Source of the DNA: Flavobacterium sp. UBA7663 | GTDB lineage: Bacteria > Bacteroidota > Bacteroidia > Flavobacteriales > Flavobacteriaceae | NCBI RefSeq assembly: GCF_002483315.1 | Contig: NZ_DLHR01000006.1 | Coordinates: 108,308 to 172,307 of the forward strand | Direction: 5' to 3' | Length of the DNA: 64,000 nucleotides | Shown: in pieces, positions 10,358-18,991 of the stretch | Layout: the number at the start of each line of letters is the position of its first letter | Position numbering within the stretch: the stretch's first letter is position 1 | Translations under genes and position numbers: made by a program | The notes under the pieces: generated by a model | Told to the model about the DNA's origin: nothing | What the model saw: only the letters and a program-made list of their open reading frames with translations | The model's database searches: none

Positions 10358-11545
10358 TTAGTTATAACGTATTTTTTTGTTTAAAAAAACATATTCAGTA
10401 TATGATCCGTTTTTATTTTGTTTTTTCATTCTTGCTTCAATTTTATCTTTATATAAATAGAATGTCACATCATTTATATCTGTACTCTTTAGTATTGCTC
10501 TTTTATCAAAAGGAAAAACTTCAAATAATTTTTTATTTAATTTTTCTTCATTTTTTATTTGAAAATAAATTGTTTGATTTTTGCAATCAAGATTGTCAAA
10601 ATGTAGTTTTAAATAAGGCTCATTATTGCTATCATATTCAATTTTATAATTTATATATTTAAAAGAGAAGCTTATAGATTCAGAAACTGTTATCATTTTC
10701 CCTAATTCATCAACAAACAAAAAGTCTTTATCCGAAAGTTTTAATGTTACTTTTGGTTCTGTAAAATAAAATTTTCCTTCTGGTGTAATTATGTCATAAA
10801 ACCTTGCAATTGGGTCTGGAGTATATTTTCTAAAAAATAAGTTTATATTATTTCTACATTTTTTCTCATCAGTATTTTTTAAATATATTTCATATCCAAC
10901 AGTTGAAGAATATTGATTAGTTTTTGCATAAATTATTTTTGTTAGTTCGGTTAAGGTTATATTATCATAATCAGAAATCAATAAATTTACTTTATACTTT
11001 TTTTCAATATCTTCAACATATTTTTTTATTTTATTTTCCGTATCGTCAGATATGTATCGATTTAAAAACTCTGCCATTGCTTGAGCTTCTGAAATATTTA
11101 ATATCCATAATAAATTTTCATAAATTTCAAAATTGTTTGAAGGCTTGTAACTATTCAAATCAAAACTGGAATTATAAGCTTTAATTTTCCATTTTGATTC
11201 ATGTTGAATACTCAAATTTCTGGATAATTTATCATCAGTACCATATTCTAGAAAAATGGCTGAATTACCAATTTCTATTTTTTTAGGTTGGTTTGTCCTT
11301 AATGAATAAATGTTTAAAGCAGCATCTTGATTGGGACTAACTTTAAAACTACCAAGTCTAAAAGGTGTTTTATTTGCAAAATCGATTAACCAAGTTTTAA
11401 GATTAGTCAATTCGCCAGGAAATTTACTTGAATCGTCAAAATGAATAGAGCTTTGAGAAAAGCATGTAGCGTTTACTAAGAAAAAAGCAACAATTAATTT
11501 TTTTCTTAATACTCCGAAAGCTCTATTTGATTTTTGATTATTCAT
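10358..11545 (-). CDS. Secreted paralogue of the N-terminus of the 2674-residue protein
   Basis: A 395-residue protein. The N-terminus has a positive patch and a hydrophobic run ending in ATCFSQ (about residues 14-31), so a Sec signal peptide is likely. Residues about 40-270 align by eye with residues 1-270 of the downstream 2674-residue protein: SFDLN followed by an ILNISEAQAMAEFLNR / ILNISEEQALAKFINT pair, and later FFRKYTPDPIARF / FFRSFIPTDIESY. The giant protein lacks a signal peptide, so the paralogues may differ in location. The remaining 125 residues are beta-rich and unrecognised. It lies 19 bp upstream of the giant gene, in the same direction. It could be a truncated duplicate that acquired a leader, or a separate functional partner. 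Confidence 0.85.
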   Translation of the reverse strand: MNNQKSNRAFGVLRKKLIVAFFLVNATCFSQSSIHFDDSSKFPGELTNLKTWLIDFANKTPFRLGSFKVSPNQDAALNIYSLRTNQPKKIEIGNSAIFLEYGTDDKLSRNLSIQHESKWKIKAYNSSFDLNSYKPSNNFEIYENLLWILNISEAQAMAEFLNRYISDDTENKIKKYVEDIEKKYKVNLLISDYDNITLTELTKIIYAKTNQYSSTVGYEIYLKNTDEKKCRNNINLFFRKYTPDPIARFYDIITPEGKFYFTEPKVTLKLSDKDFLFVDELGKMITVSESISFSFKYINYKIEYDSNNEPYLKLHFDNLDCKNQTIYFQIKNEEKLNKKLFEVFPFDKRAILKSTDINDVTFYLYKDKIEARMKKQNKNGSYTEYVFLNKKIRYN

Positions 11546-11605
11546 ATTTATTTCATTAATTCATTATTCTAACCTCAATTTTATTAACATATATGAAAAT
11601 GGTAA

Positions 11606-11627
11606 GCATAATGCTTTTTTATTATTT
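11606..11627. repeat. Direct repeat copy 2, upstream of the 395-residue gene
   Basis: Exact second copy of the 22-base sequence at 10335-10356. Read on the minus strand it again ends with an ATG, but the sequence after it diverges and does not open into the 395-residue gene. It looks like a leftover leader from a tandem duplication. Confidence 0.8.
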
Positions 11628-11737
11628 ATTATTGTCTTGTATTTATATAAGAATGCTTTTGGTATAGAATGATACAAATTACATTCTAAGGGTATTTTTT
11701 GTTTAGGAATCTGCTACTTCATAGCAATGATAACAAG

Positions 11738-12481
11738 CTATAGCTTCTCTGACTTTTTAACTATTTTTTCTATGCGTTTGTCTAAATCTTTCATGAGTTC
11801 TTCAAGGGCACTTTCGCACATAGGTAAAATTTTGCTAGGTTCTAAAACGGGAATTCCGCCGACCATTACCCCTGTTTTTTTAGATTGCTCACTCTCGTTA
11901 ATGACCCATACTTTTTTGCCTGTTTTGTCATAAAGAGCAATGCGAGCATACACTCTCATTTTTACAGTAGCGGTGCCACCTATACCAAAACCTTTGATTA
12001 ACGAAAAGTGAATGCGAGTCATCATTACACCATCGGCTTGTTCTTTAAAAATGGTTGCCATGCCTTCTTCGTTAGATTTACCAAGTAAACCTTCGTATAT
12101 CTCTTTATAACCTGGGTAGTTTAACAAACTAAAAGCCGTTTCGTTTTCTTTTTCACCCACTTTTGGTTCAAAATCTTTGTAGGCTTGGTTGTTAATAACT
12201 TCTTCTTCTAGCAACAGCGCAAAAGGAAATTTTTTAGCATAACTATCAAAAAAAGCAGTATGGTATTTTTCTAAGATAGGTGCCAAATTAAAATTAGGAT
12301 CGTTTTTTAAATCTAAAATTTTATCTGCCACAGCTTTAACACCATTGAGCCCTAAATCTGTTACATCAACGGTTTTGTCTGTAGAAAAAGATACTACGGC
12401 TACTTTTTTTTCTTCCTTGTTTTGTGCTTGCATTATTGCCGTTGCACATACTATTGCTAAAAATAATTTTATTTTTTTCAT
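11738..12481 (-). CDS. Secreted hypothetical protein, 247 aa
   Basis: It starts MKKIKLFLAIVCATAIMQAQ, a clear Sec signal peptide with cleavage after about residue 19. The mature part is mixed alpha/beta. It includes a segment from residue about 145 (ADGVMMTRIHFSLIKGFGIG) and a C-terminal basic amphipathic helix (EELMKDLDKRIEKIVKK). I do not recognise a family. It lies 80 bp downstream of the presumed immunity gene and 190 bp upstream of the 395-residue gene, on the same strand. A periplasmic or cell-surface role is the most that can be said. Confidence 0.8.
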   Translation of the reverse strand: MKKIKLFLAIVCATAIMQAQNKEEKKVAVVSFSTDKTVDVTDLGLNGVKAVADKILDLKNDPNFNLAPILEKYHTAFFDSYAKKFPFALLLEEEVINNQAYKDFEPKVGEKENETAFSLLNYPGYKEIYEGLLGKSNEEGMATIFKEQADGVMMTRIHFSLIKGFGIGGTATVKMRVYARIALYDKTGKKVWVINESEQSKKTGVMVGGIPVLEPSKILPMCESALEELMKDLDKRIEKIVKKSEKL

Positions 12482-12531
12482 TTTTGTTGGGTTTAATTGT
12501 TTATTTTTTAATCTATTCTTTTGTTATAAAT

Positions 12532-12555
12532 ATTTTGCTTTAAAGTGTTCTTTTG
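12532..12555 (-). repeat. Orphan copy of the toxin gene 3' end
   Basis: The 24 bases match 22 of 24 bases at 12941-12964, which encode the last residues (GHFKAK) of the 1060-residue protein. On the minus strand the copy reads EHFKAK, then two codons and a stop, directly downstream of the presumed immunity gene. The differences are mostly synonymous. This is the layout expected when a toxin-immunity cassette was inserted in front of an older toxin tail. Confidence 0.6.
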
Positions 12556-12561
12556 AAAAAA

Positions 12562-12936
12562 TCAATGATTTTGCTTTATAAACAGTTTATTCCCATTTTG
12601 CAAAGTAGATAGACATATTTGTTTCAATGAATCATAATCAAATAAACCTAAGGGATGTGGCTGGATTTGATTGCTAATTGATAATAATTGATTGTAAAAT
12701 TCTTGTAATCTTTTTATTTCTGTAAAATCATTACCAAAATCCATATTCATATTATATAGATAAACTAGGCTTTCATTATGAGAATTTGTATCAAAAGGAA
12801 TCCAATTAACTATTGAACTAAAATCAGCACTAAACATTCTTAACTCAAATATGATTTGATTGGAGTTGTTTTTTTCAATTAGTGTAGTTTCTAATTCACC
12901 CATATAATTTTCTGTATATAAATCTATTTGTATCAT
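12562..12936 (-). CDS. Probable immunity protein, 124 aa
   Basis: A small, acidic, signal-less protein whose gene begins 2 bp after the stop codon of the 1060-residue putative toxin, in the same direction. Tight 3' placement, small size and lack of any recognisable enzyme motif are typical of immunity genes in polymorphic toxin loci. The sequence is mixed beta/alpha, with a C-terminal helical part rich in Leu and Gln. Immunity function is inferred from position only; no family was recognised. Downstream, the copied toxin tail at 12532-12555 supports a cassette history. Confidence 0.65.
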   Translation of the reverse strand: MIQIDLYTENYMGELETTLIEKNNSNQIIFELRMFSADFSSIVNWIPFDTNSHNESLVYLYNMNMDFGNDFTEIKRLQEFYNQLLSISNQIQPHPLGLFDYDSLKQICLSTLQNGNKLFIKQNH

Positions 12937-12938
12937 AA

Positions 12939-15900
12939 TTATTTTGCTTTAAAATGTCCTTTTGTTAGTATTTCTTGTTCAGTTGGTGTTATAATAGGTG
13001 GTATCTTTTTTTGCCTATTTATCAAACCTTTCCAATTATCTGAACCTAAAAGGTTTGTTTTATCCTCAAACTTAAACCATGTTCCATCATTTAAATAAAT
13101 CTCTTCAATTTTTTGAATTGATCCATTGGGGCTTCCACTCTTTTTCCTATTAATAACCCAAATCTGTCCATCATTAAAATAAGGAGACCCAGGTATTGGC
13201 TGATGGACTCGAGCGGAAATCTTAAATCCATTAGTATCTGTCCATACAAATCTAAATTGTAAATATCCATTTTTATTTAAGTCTGGTAAAATTTCTGCAA
13301 TATGCGGAATTTCTACAGGACAAAACTTTCTAATAAAACAAAAATCTTGAAACTGATATACAGATGGTATCCATTCATCAGGTATGTTTTTTAATAAAAG
13401 TTTATCTGCTTCATTAAGGTTATTCCAGTTTCTAAAAGTTAATGGTTTTGCTTTTAACTCATTTATTAAATGTGGAGGTAAAATACCATAATGTTCACAC
13501 CATTTTATCATTTCAGTTTGCCCCAGCTCAATAAAATGGTGTTTTGTAACTCCATTTTCTAAATGTATATAGGCATTATCATCTCCGTATTTTAACCATT
13601 TATTAATAAGCGAGGGGTCGTTTTCAAATTTAGTAAAATTAGGAGTGTCTATATCAATAAATATTTGTAAAAACTTTTTTCTTTTTGTAACTGCCACAAT
13701 TTCTATAGTAGGTTTTGTTGCTGCGTTAGAAAAAAACTTTTGATAAGAACTTACTAAATCTGTGTTTTTTAATAAGGTTAATTCAATCCTTTCAGGAACT
13801 TTTAAAAATCTTAATGTATTCCAGTTATCTATTGCATTAATACTGTTTATATCTTGGAAAAAAGATTTACTTCTATTTTGAAAATCAAAATAAAAATCTG
13901 TTTTTTGAACATCAGTAAAATCGTCAAATTTTGTAATCAAAGGACTGTCTAAAGCCAATCCAAATTCTGTATGTAACTTGTTTCTAAAAGTTGCAAACAT
14001 AACACTTGTATCAGCAATAGAATTTACTATAGTTTTTATAGCAGGATCTATCCTATAAGTAGTTCCAGCAGCTGTATGAGCATCAATTTCAAGGGATAAT
14101 TTTTTACAATTTTTAATCACTTTAAAATTTGTAAATATAGAGGCTACTCCTGTACCAAGAGCTAAAAATCCAAAAACGGTTCTTTGAGTTTGATATTTTT
14201 CAAAATCGGCTTGATTATTAGTAGTACTCGCTAAAAAGGCATATTCAGCTGATATTATACCCGCTCCTAAAGAAGCAGTATTTAAAACATTTGTAGCTGT
14301 TTGCCATTTAATAATTACATTACCCGTTGTTATAGTTGCATCAGCAGCTCTACCAAAATTAGATAGTTTTCTCAAATATAGTAGTTGCCTTACTGATGAA
14401 CCTCCTCCTGATACTGCAAAAAGAATTATTTCTATACCTACTTCTATAGCAAAGCTATATTTAGCATCTAAATCTTTTAATTTATCATAATCTTCTGCAT
14501 AGTAAAACAAAAATGCAGGTATGATTGCTTTTTCGGGTATTTTTAAATCTAAATCAGAAGTATAATGACTTAATGAAATAGGTTGATAAATATGATATGT
14601 TAAATCGATTTTGCTTTCTCCTGCATCACCAGACCCAATGTAATTGGGAGGCAATTGAGGGTTATCAACTGAATAACTATAATATCCTGTGGTATAATGT
14701 GTGGTTTTAGTTATAGTTATTTTGTTATTTACAATTCCATCTTTTGCTTTATATACATTTCTATAATCTTTCCTTAATCTAAAACCATTATCAACATACA
14801 TTTCTCCTTCAATTCTGGCAAATTCTAATGTTTTGTCTGTAACAGGTTCAAAATTACTATTTACAAAGTAGTGTAATCCTTGATTAAAAAAATAACAATT
14901 ATCTTTAATTTGTGTTATTCCATTATTATCAGTATATTGTGGATAGTATTTAGAATATTTCCAAATTTTAGTTAGTGCGTTTATATATCTTTTTTTATTG
15001 TCTTTATAAATGCCTAAATCAGGCACTAATGGATATCTTTTAATACGATTATCATCTAATTTATCATATAGAATTTTAAATAATGATTCATTATGTGTAA
15101 CCCCCATAGATGGAAGTAATAATTCATCTAAAAATCTATCTGCCTGTGGAGATGTTATTGATTTGATTAATTTTATTACAACAGATTCTCTTCGATAAGG
15201 CATTGTAGTTAACCAATAAGAATCATCCAACATCACGTTAGAAAATTCATGTAAAAACAATACCTTTTTTTCAACATCAATAACTTCTAATTCCTTTTCA
15301 TTAAACATTGAAATTAACAAAAACATTTGTTCTGATTCTGAGGCTTGCATTATTTTTTCTCTTTGTAAATCAAACCATTGTTTATATCTAATCAGATAAT
15401 TTCTATATTCTTTGTAATCGTCATTTCCATAAAAATAAAAATCCAAATCTATATCTTGTGAAAATAAAACGGTTTGATTATTAAATGCAGGTAATAAATT
15501 CCTATTAGTTAAAAGAGTATAAAAATCTGGATCATCATTTTTAAACTTTGTTAATATCTCTGCAATGTCAGCAACAATATTAATATCTATTTGCTCTCCG
15601 CCAGAAATTATTCTATTACCGTGTTTGTTTATAAAATTTTGATAATCATTACTAATGATTTGACAGTTAGTTTCTGAAGTAGAATTAGCATTTGAAGGAG
15701 CTATAACGCTAGAGTAATTGCTAAAATGATTTCCATTAAAACTCCATGAAAAAATACCTGTACAAAACTTATATGTATTCTGTGTTTGAACAATTTTTTC
15801 TCTAACTGGTAAATGTATAATATCACCAACTGCAGCTGGTATGAAAGCATTGTAAATGGCATCTTGTGGAATATCTTTTCTAAATGGTCCTTTTTTTTCT

Positions 15901-16121
15901 ATTAAAGCTTTCTGTTCTAATTTATTATATTCAGATTCCATAACATAAATTGGATTGCCTAAATTAACTCCATCTTCTATGCTATCGCTTACACATATAT
16001 ATAATACTTTATTAAAAAACTTTTTAACTGTTCCATTATTGTTATAAATAATAACATTTGTATCACTAACGCTATTTTTTTTCACAACTTTACCTGATAC
16101 TAAAACTACTGCTTCACCCAT
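12939..16121 (-). CDS. Putative polymorphic toxin, 1060 aa
   Basis: A large signal-less protein. It starts with a beta-rich region (MGEAVVLVSGKVVKKNS). Residues about 100-550 are mixed and unrecognised. Residues about 550-660 contain three hydrophobic, Gly/Ala-rich segments (IEIILFAVSGGGS, TASLGAGIISAEYAFLAS, VFGFLALGTGVASIF), as in pre-toxin translocation regions. The C-terminal 190 residues contain RVHQPIPGSPYFNDGQIW, which recalls by pattern, not proof, the RxHxP...GS...GW core of some polymorphic toxins. A small immunity-like gene follows after 2 bp, and another large gene precedes it by 2 bp. With no signal peptide, delivery would need a dedicated machine such as T6SS or a contractile injection system; none is in the window. 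Confidence 0.7.
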   Translation of the reverse strand: MGEAVVLVSGKVVKKNSVSDTNVIIYNNNGTVKKFFNKVLYICVSDSIEDGVNLGNPIYVMESEYNKLEQKALIEKKGPFRKDIPQDAIYNAFIPAAVGDIIHLPVREKIVQTQNTYKFCTGIFSWSFNGNHFSNYSSVIAPSNANSTSETNCQIISNDYQNFINKHGNRIISGGEQIDINIVADIAEILTKFKNDDPDFYTLLTNRNLLPAFNNQTVLFSQDIDLDFYFYGNDDYKEYRNYLIRYKQWFDLQREKIMQASESEQMFLLISMFNEKELEVIDVEKKVLFLHEFSNVMLDDSYWLTTMPYRRESVVIKLIKSITSPQADRFLDELLLPSMGVTHNESLFKILYDKLDDNRIKRYPLVPDLGIYKDNKKRYINALTKIWKYSKYYPQYTDNNGITQIKDNCYFFNQGLHYFVNSNFEPVTDKTLEFARIEGEMYVDNGFRLRKDYRNVYKAKDGIVNNKITITKTTHYTTGYYSYSVDNPQLPPNYIGSGDAGESKIDLTYHIYQPISLSHYTSDLDLKIPEKAIIPAFLFYYAEDYDKLKDLDAKYSFAIEVGIEIILFAVSGGGSSVRQLLYLRKLSNFGRAADATITTGNVIIKWQTATNVLNTASLGAGIISAEYAFLASTTNNQADFEKYQTQRTVFGFLALGTGVASIFTNFKVIKNCKKLSLEIDAHTAAGTTYRIDPAIKTIVNSIADTSVMFATFRNKLHTEFGLALDSPLITKFDDFTDVQKTDFYFDFQNRSKSFFQDINSINAIDNWNTLRFLKVPERIELTLLKNTDLVSSYQKFFSNAATKPTIEIVAVTKRKKFLQIFIDIDTPNFTKFENDPSLINKWLKYGDDNAYIHLENGVTKHHFIELGQTEMIKWCEHYGILPPHLINELKAKPLTFRNWNNLNEADKLLLKNIPDEWIPSVYQFQDFCFIRKFCPVEIPHIAEILPDLNKNGYLQFRFVWTDTNGFKISARVHQPIPGSPYFNDGQIWVINRKKSGSPNGSIQKIEEIYLNDGTWFKFEDKTNLLGSDNWKGLINRQKKIPPIITPTEQEILTKGHFKAK

Positions 16122-16123
16122 AA

Positions 16124-18310
16124 CTATAAAATTAATGGTAGATTAAAGGATTCTTTATTAAAAAATATAATTTTCTCATTGTATGATAAACTTGTAAACA
16201 CCACTCCATCTAAAGTATAAATAGTAATATCCTCAGACAAATTAAAATATGTTACTTCACCTATCGAATTTTCTGCAGTTATTGCTAAAACATATTTTTT
16301 GTATTCAATATTTTCTATTGATTTAAAAAAATCATCTTCACTTTCTAAAACATTTCTAAAATAAATTTTAGGGTTTATAAGATTATTAGTGTTTATCAAG
16401 TCTAAAATCTTTTGTTGTTCTTCTTCTGTAATACCCAAAACCAAAGAAGTAGGCAATGAACCATCAACAGTTTTTAAAACAATTCCATTTAAAGTTTCTC
16501 CTGTGTCTGTAAACGGTTTTATTTCTATATATTCATTACCCGGCAAGTTTGGCAAGGTTTGAAAATTACCAAAATATTGTTGGCTATACCCCGTTGCCGT
16601 TTTATCTGAAGATGATGTAGGAGAAAAATTAGAATGGCTACTTTGCTCGTTTTCTACAATGGCTAAGTAAGTAAACAAAGTAAGGTTTTCGGTTTCACTA
16701 ACCGCTATGGTGTTTTGTGTTCGCTGTGTAAAAGCAATCACACGCTTTCTGTTTTTGTCTAGTTCTCCTTGATTAAACAAAAGAGGTTTATAGCTGTGTA
16801 CATGGTAAATTTTATCAGCTTGTAAAAACGAAATAGCATTTATTAAATCAAAAACATCGTCCATGTATTTTGTGGTAAATAATATATCGTCTGGGGTATC
16901 AGGGTTACCATCATCAATTCCAGGCTTAGACAAGATTATGTTTTTACCAATATATACTAATTGTATAAAAGAAGCTATATTATGGTTATTAGCAATTGGA
17001 GAATGGAGTAAAACCGTTTTGGTAAAAGGTGTCTCTGGCACTCCTTCAACAGTAACAGGAATGAGGTCTTTTGCCTCCACAAAATTTTCTTGGTTGACAG
17101 AGCCTATTTGTGCCATATCTCCATACAAACTTACATTTGGGTTTTTATCTGTTGTAAATTGTAACGCAATAGTTTGTTTGGTACTACTTGCCTCAGGTGC
17201 TGCTGTAAAAACTTTTACAGGCCAACTATTGGTTTCAAATGTGGTTTCTGTTAAAGTGGTTTCACTTAAACCAATTTTTAAATTATTTGCATTGGTTTCG
17301 CTTACTACATATTTATTATAGAAATTATAGGATCGTTGCCTATTGCTTTGCACATAAATATAAATAGTGTTTTTAGTGGCAAATTTATCAATCAATGTAG
17401 CCACATCTTGTGGTGTTACTATGGGTTGAGTTTGTCCATGCCTAAATATTTTCCCACCATCATTTGCATGTAAACCATAGTATGCAGCAGGATCTAAAAA
17501 TTGCGTGATGGTTTCACGTGCTAACTTTTTTTGATAGGCATTCGTAATCCCAGAAACATTAATTATATTAGAAGCCGCTCGAGCGAATTCCAAGTCAAAT
17601 TTAAAAGGGTTTTGATCGTTAGCTACATAATAATCCCCGTAATTAAGCACAATATCTAAACCTATCGAACCTGTTTCAGTTGCCAAATGTGTACCTGCGG
17701 GAATTATAGGAAATTCAAAATTTTTAGTTGGGTCAACAAGGTTTTCTGCATCACCATCATAAGATTGCGATATTTTGTAAAAATAACTATCAATTAAATC
17801 TGTTTCAGCTTGTGTTGTGTTATCATCAGGATAACCAATGTATCTTGCTAAAAATTCTGGTATTGGTGGATGATTTTGATAGAAATTAGTAAACTCATTC
17901 TGAATATGGGTAATTAATCCATTGCCTGTTAATTTTACTTCCCCATTAGGTTCTATAAAATTAGATTTAGATAAACCTCTATATATAAAGTATTTTATTG
18001 AAATTCCATTTATAGGTTGTATGTATGGCTTTAAAATTAAATTCACTTTAGTATCGTCACCAGTCATCGGTTGGATAAAGATTTGACCTTTACAAATGCT
18101 AATAACTTTCTTATTAGTAACACTTACAATTGAAGTAGTTCTAAATTGGTTTTCATCTATAATACCAAAGCTTTGTGCAGCTGTTTGTGTAGCAAAAACC
18201 CCATCTTCTAGAAAGAAAAAAGACTTAGCATCTAATTTTGCAACCTTATTAGTTCCTTGATCGGAAGAAGTAGCTTGTTGCGTTTGTGTCGAATCTAATA
18301 ATTCAGCCAT
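16124..18310 (-). CDS. Hypothetical 728-residue protein upstream of the putative toxin
   Basis: A signal-less protein with a low-complexity Ser/Thr/Gln N-terminus (residues 1-25) followed by beta-rich sequence. A stretch near residues 95-110 (GISIKYFIYRGL) is a pattern I associate with Bacteroidota proteins near toxin genes, but I cannot name a family. The gene ends 2 bp before the putative toxin gene and starts 43 bp after the lipoprotein gene, so lipoprotein, 728-aa protein, toxin and immunity gene look like one transcription unit. A role as adaptor, chaperone or carrier for the toxin is an inference from this linkage. Confidence 0.75.
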   Translation of the reverse strand: MAELLDSTQTQQATSSDQGTNKVAKLDAKSFFFLEDGVFATQTAAQSFGIIDENQFRTTSIVSVTNKKVISICKGQIFIQPMTGDDTKVNLILKPYIQPINGISIKYFIYRGLSKSNFIEPNGEVKLTGNGLITHIQNEFTNFYQNHPPIPEFLARYIGYPDDNTTQAETDLIDSYFYKISQSYDGDAENLVDPTKNFEFPIIPAGTHLATETGSIGLDIVLNYGDYYVANDQNPFKFDLEFARAASNIINVSGITNAYQKKLARETITQFLDPAAYYGLHANDGGKIFRHGQTQPIVTPQDVATLIDKFATKNTIYIYVQSNRQRSYNFYNKYVVSETNANNLKIGLSETTLTETTFETNSWPVKVFTAAPEASSTKQTIALQFTTDKNPNVSLYGDMAQIGSVNQENFVEAKDLIPVTVEGVPETPFTKTVLLHSPIANNHNIASFIQLVYIGKNIILSKPGIDDGNPDTPDDILFTTKYMDDVFDLINAISFLQADKIYHVHSYKPLLFNQGELDKNRKRVIAFTQRTQNTIAVSETENLTLFTYLAIVENEQSSHSNFSPTSSSDKTATGYSQQYFGNFQTLPNLPGNEYIEIKPFTDTGETLNGIVLKTVDGSLPTSLVLGITEEEQQKILDLINTNNLINPKIYFRNVLESEDDFFKSIENIEYKKYVLAITAENSIGEVTYFNLSEDITIYTLDGVVFTSLSYNEKIIFFNKESFNLPLIL

Positions 18311-18353
18311 AAATGATATAATTGAAATAATATTATTTTAGAAAAATATTTCT

Positions 18354-18818
18354 TTATCTGTAAGCTCTAAAACTACCGTTTGTTACTGAAATAGTAACGC
18401 CATTTTCATCTTCACCAGTAAAAGTAAACGTTCCTTTTACATAATCATCATTTAACTCTGTTATAACTAATGTTCCACTTGTTGCTGTGTAAGTAGCATC
18501 ACCAACCCATAATTCTGCATTATGCAAGGTATCTAAATTTGTATCATTTGGTGTTTCATCTGTAATTGTATGACTTCCCACAGTTGGGGTAACAGGCATC
18601 CATAAAGAAATACGATTATAAACCGAACTTATTTCTTGCTCACCCATTATTAATTTTTGTAGCGATGTAATGGTTGCTGGTTCAAAATCATAGTTTACAC
18701 CATTAACTGTATATTTTAAATAAAGTTCACTATCACTACTTCCAGAGGAATCATCTGACGAACAAGCAACAAAACTTAAAGAAAATAAAACTAAAAAAAG
18801 GAAAGATAATTTTTTCAT
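18354..18818 (-). CDS. Small lipoprotein, DUF6252-like
   Basis: The start was placed at the ATG at 18818, giving MKKLSFLFLVLFSLSFVAC, a signal peptide II with a lipobox ending in FVAC. An upstream in-frame ATG would add 10 unlikely residues before the signal. After the Cys comes SSDDSSGSSDSE, an acidic tract that in Bacteroidota favours surface exposure of lipoproteins. The mature 135-residue beta-sandwich-like domain ends KGTFTFTGEDENGVTISVTNGSFRAY, the typical ending of DUF6252-type proteins. The promoter carrying the shared island element lies 28-75 bases upstream. It is probably the first gene of the toxin-containing unit. Confidence 0.8.
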   Translation of the reverse strand: MKKLSFLFLVLFSLSFVACSSDDSSGSSDSELYLKYTVNGVNYDFEPATITSLQKLIMGEQEISSVYNRISLWMPVTPTVGSHTITDETPNDTNLDTLHNAELWVGDATYTATSGTLVITELNDDYVKGTFTFTGEDENGVTISVTNGSFRAYR

Positions 18819-18845
18819 GGTAGAATAATTTAATTGTTTATTTAA

Positions 18846-18893
18846 CAAATGTAAGCTTGATAATTATTCCAATCAATACGTATTTTTACCCTA
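18846..18893 (-). promoter_or_regulatory. Island promoter A: shared element plus -33/-7
   Basis: Read on the minus strand, the 20-nt element TAGGGTAAAAATACGTATTG (18893-18874) ends in the -33 TTG. Exactly 20 nt follow, then TACATTTG at 18853-18846, a perfect TAnnTTTG -7 box. The lipoprotein start is 27 nt further on. Confidence 0.75.
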
Positions 18894-18968
18894 TTTTAAT
18901 GTTTTTTTTCTAAAAGAATTGTATTTGTTTTTATAGTGTTTATTATCATAAAACAAATAAAAGAAATA

Positions 18969-18991
18969 GCTTAAAGTATTTTATACTAAGC
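18969..18991 (-). terminator. Possible terminator of the SMEK-NACHT gene
   Basis: An imperfect hairpin (GCTTAGTAT, loop AAA, then ATACT-TT-AAGC) overlaps the stop codon and is followed on the minus strand by TATTTCTTTT. It has one bulge, so the call is weak. Confidence 0.35.

Noticed and set aside
10358..11545. 395-aa gene as a frameshifted pseudogene of the giant gene
   Set aside because: It is open over its full length with a signal peptide and its own C-terminal region, so decay is not supported.
1..18310. Contractile injection system gene cluster
   Set aside because: No sheath, tube, baseplate or ATPase gene could be recognised; only large proteins of unknown role are present.
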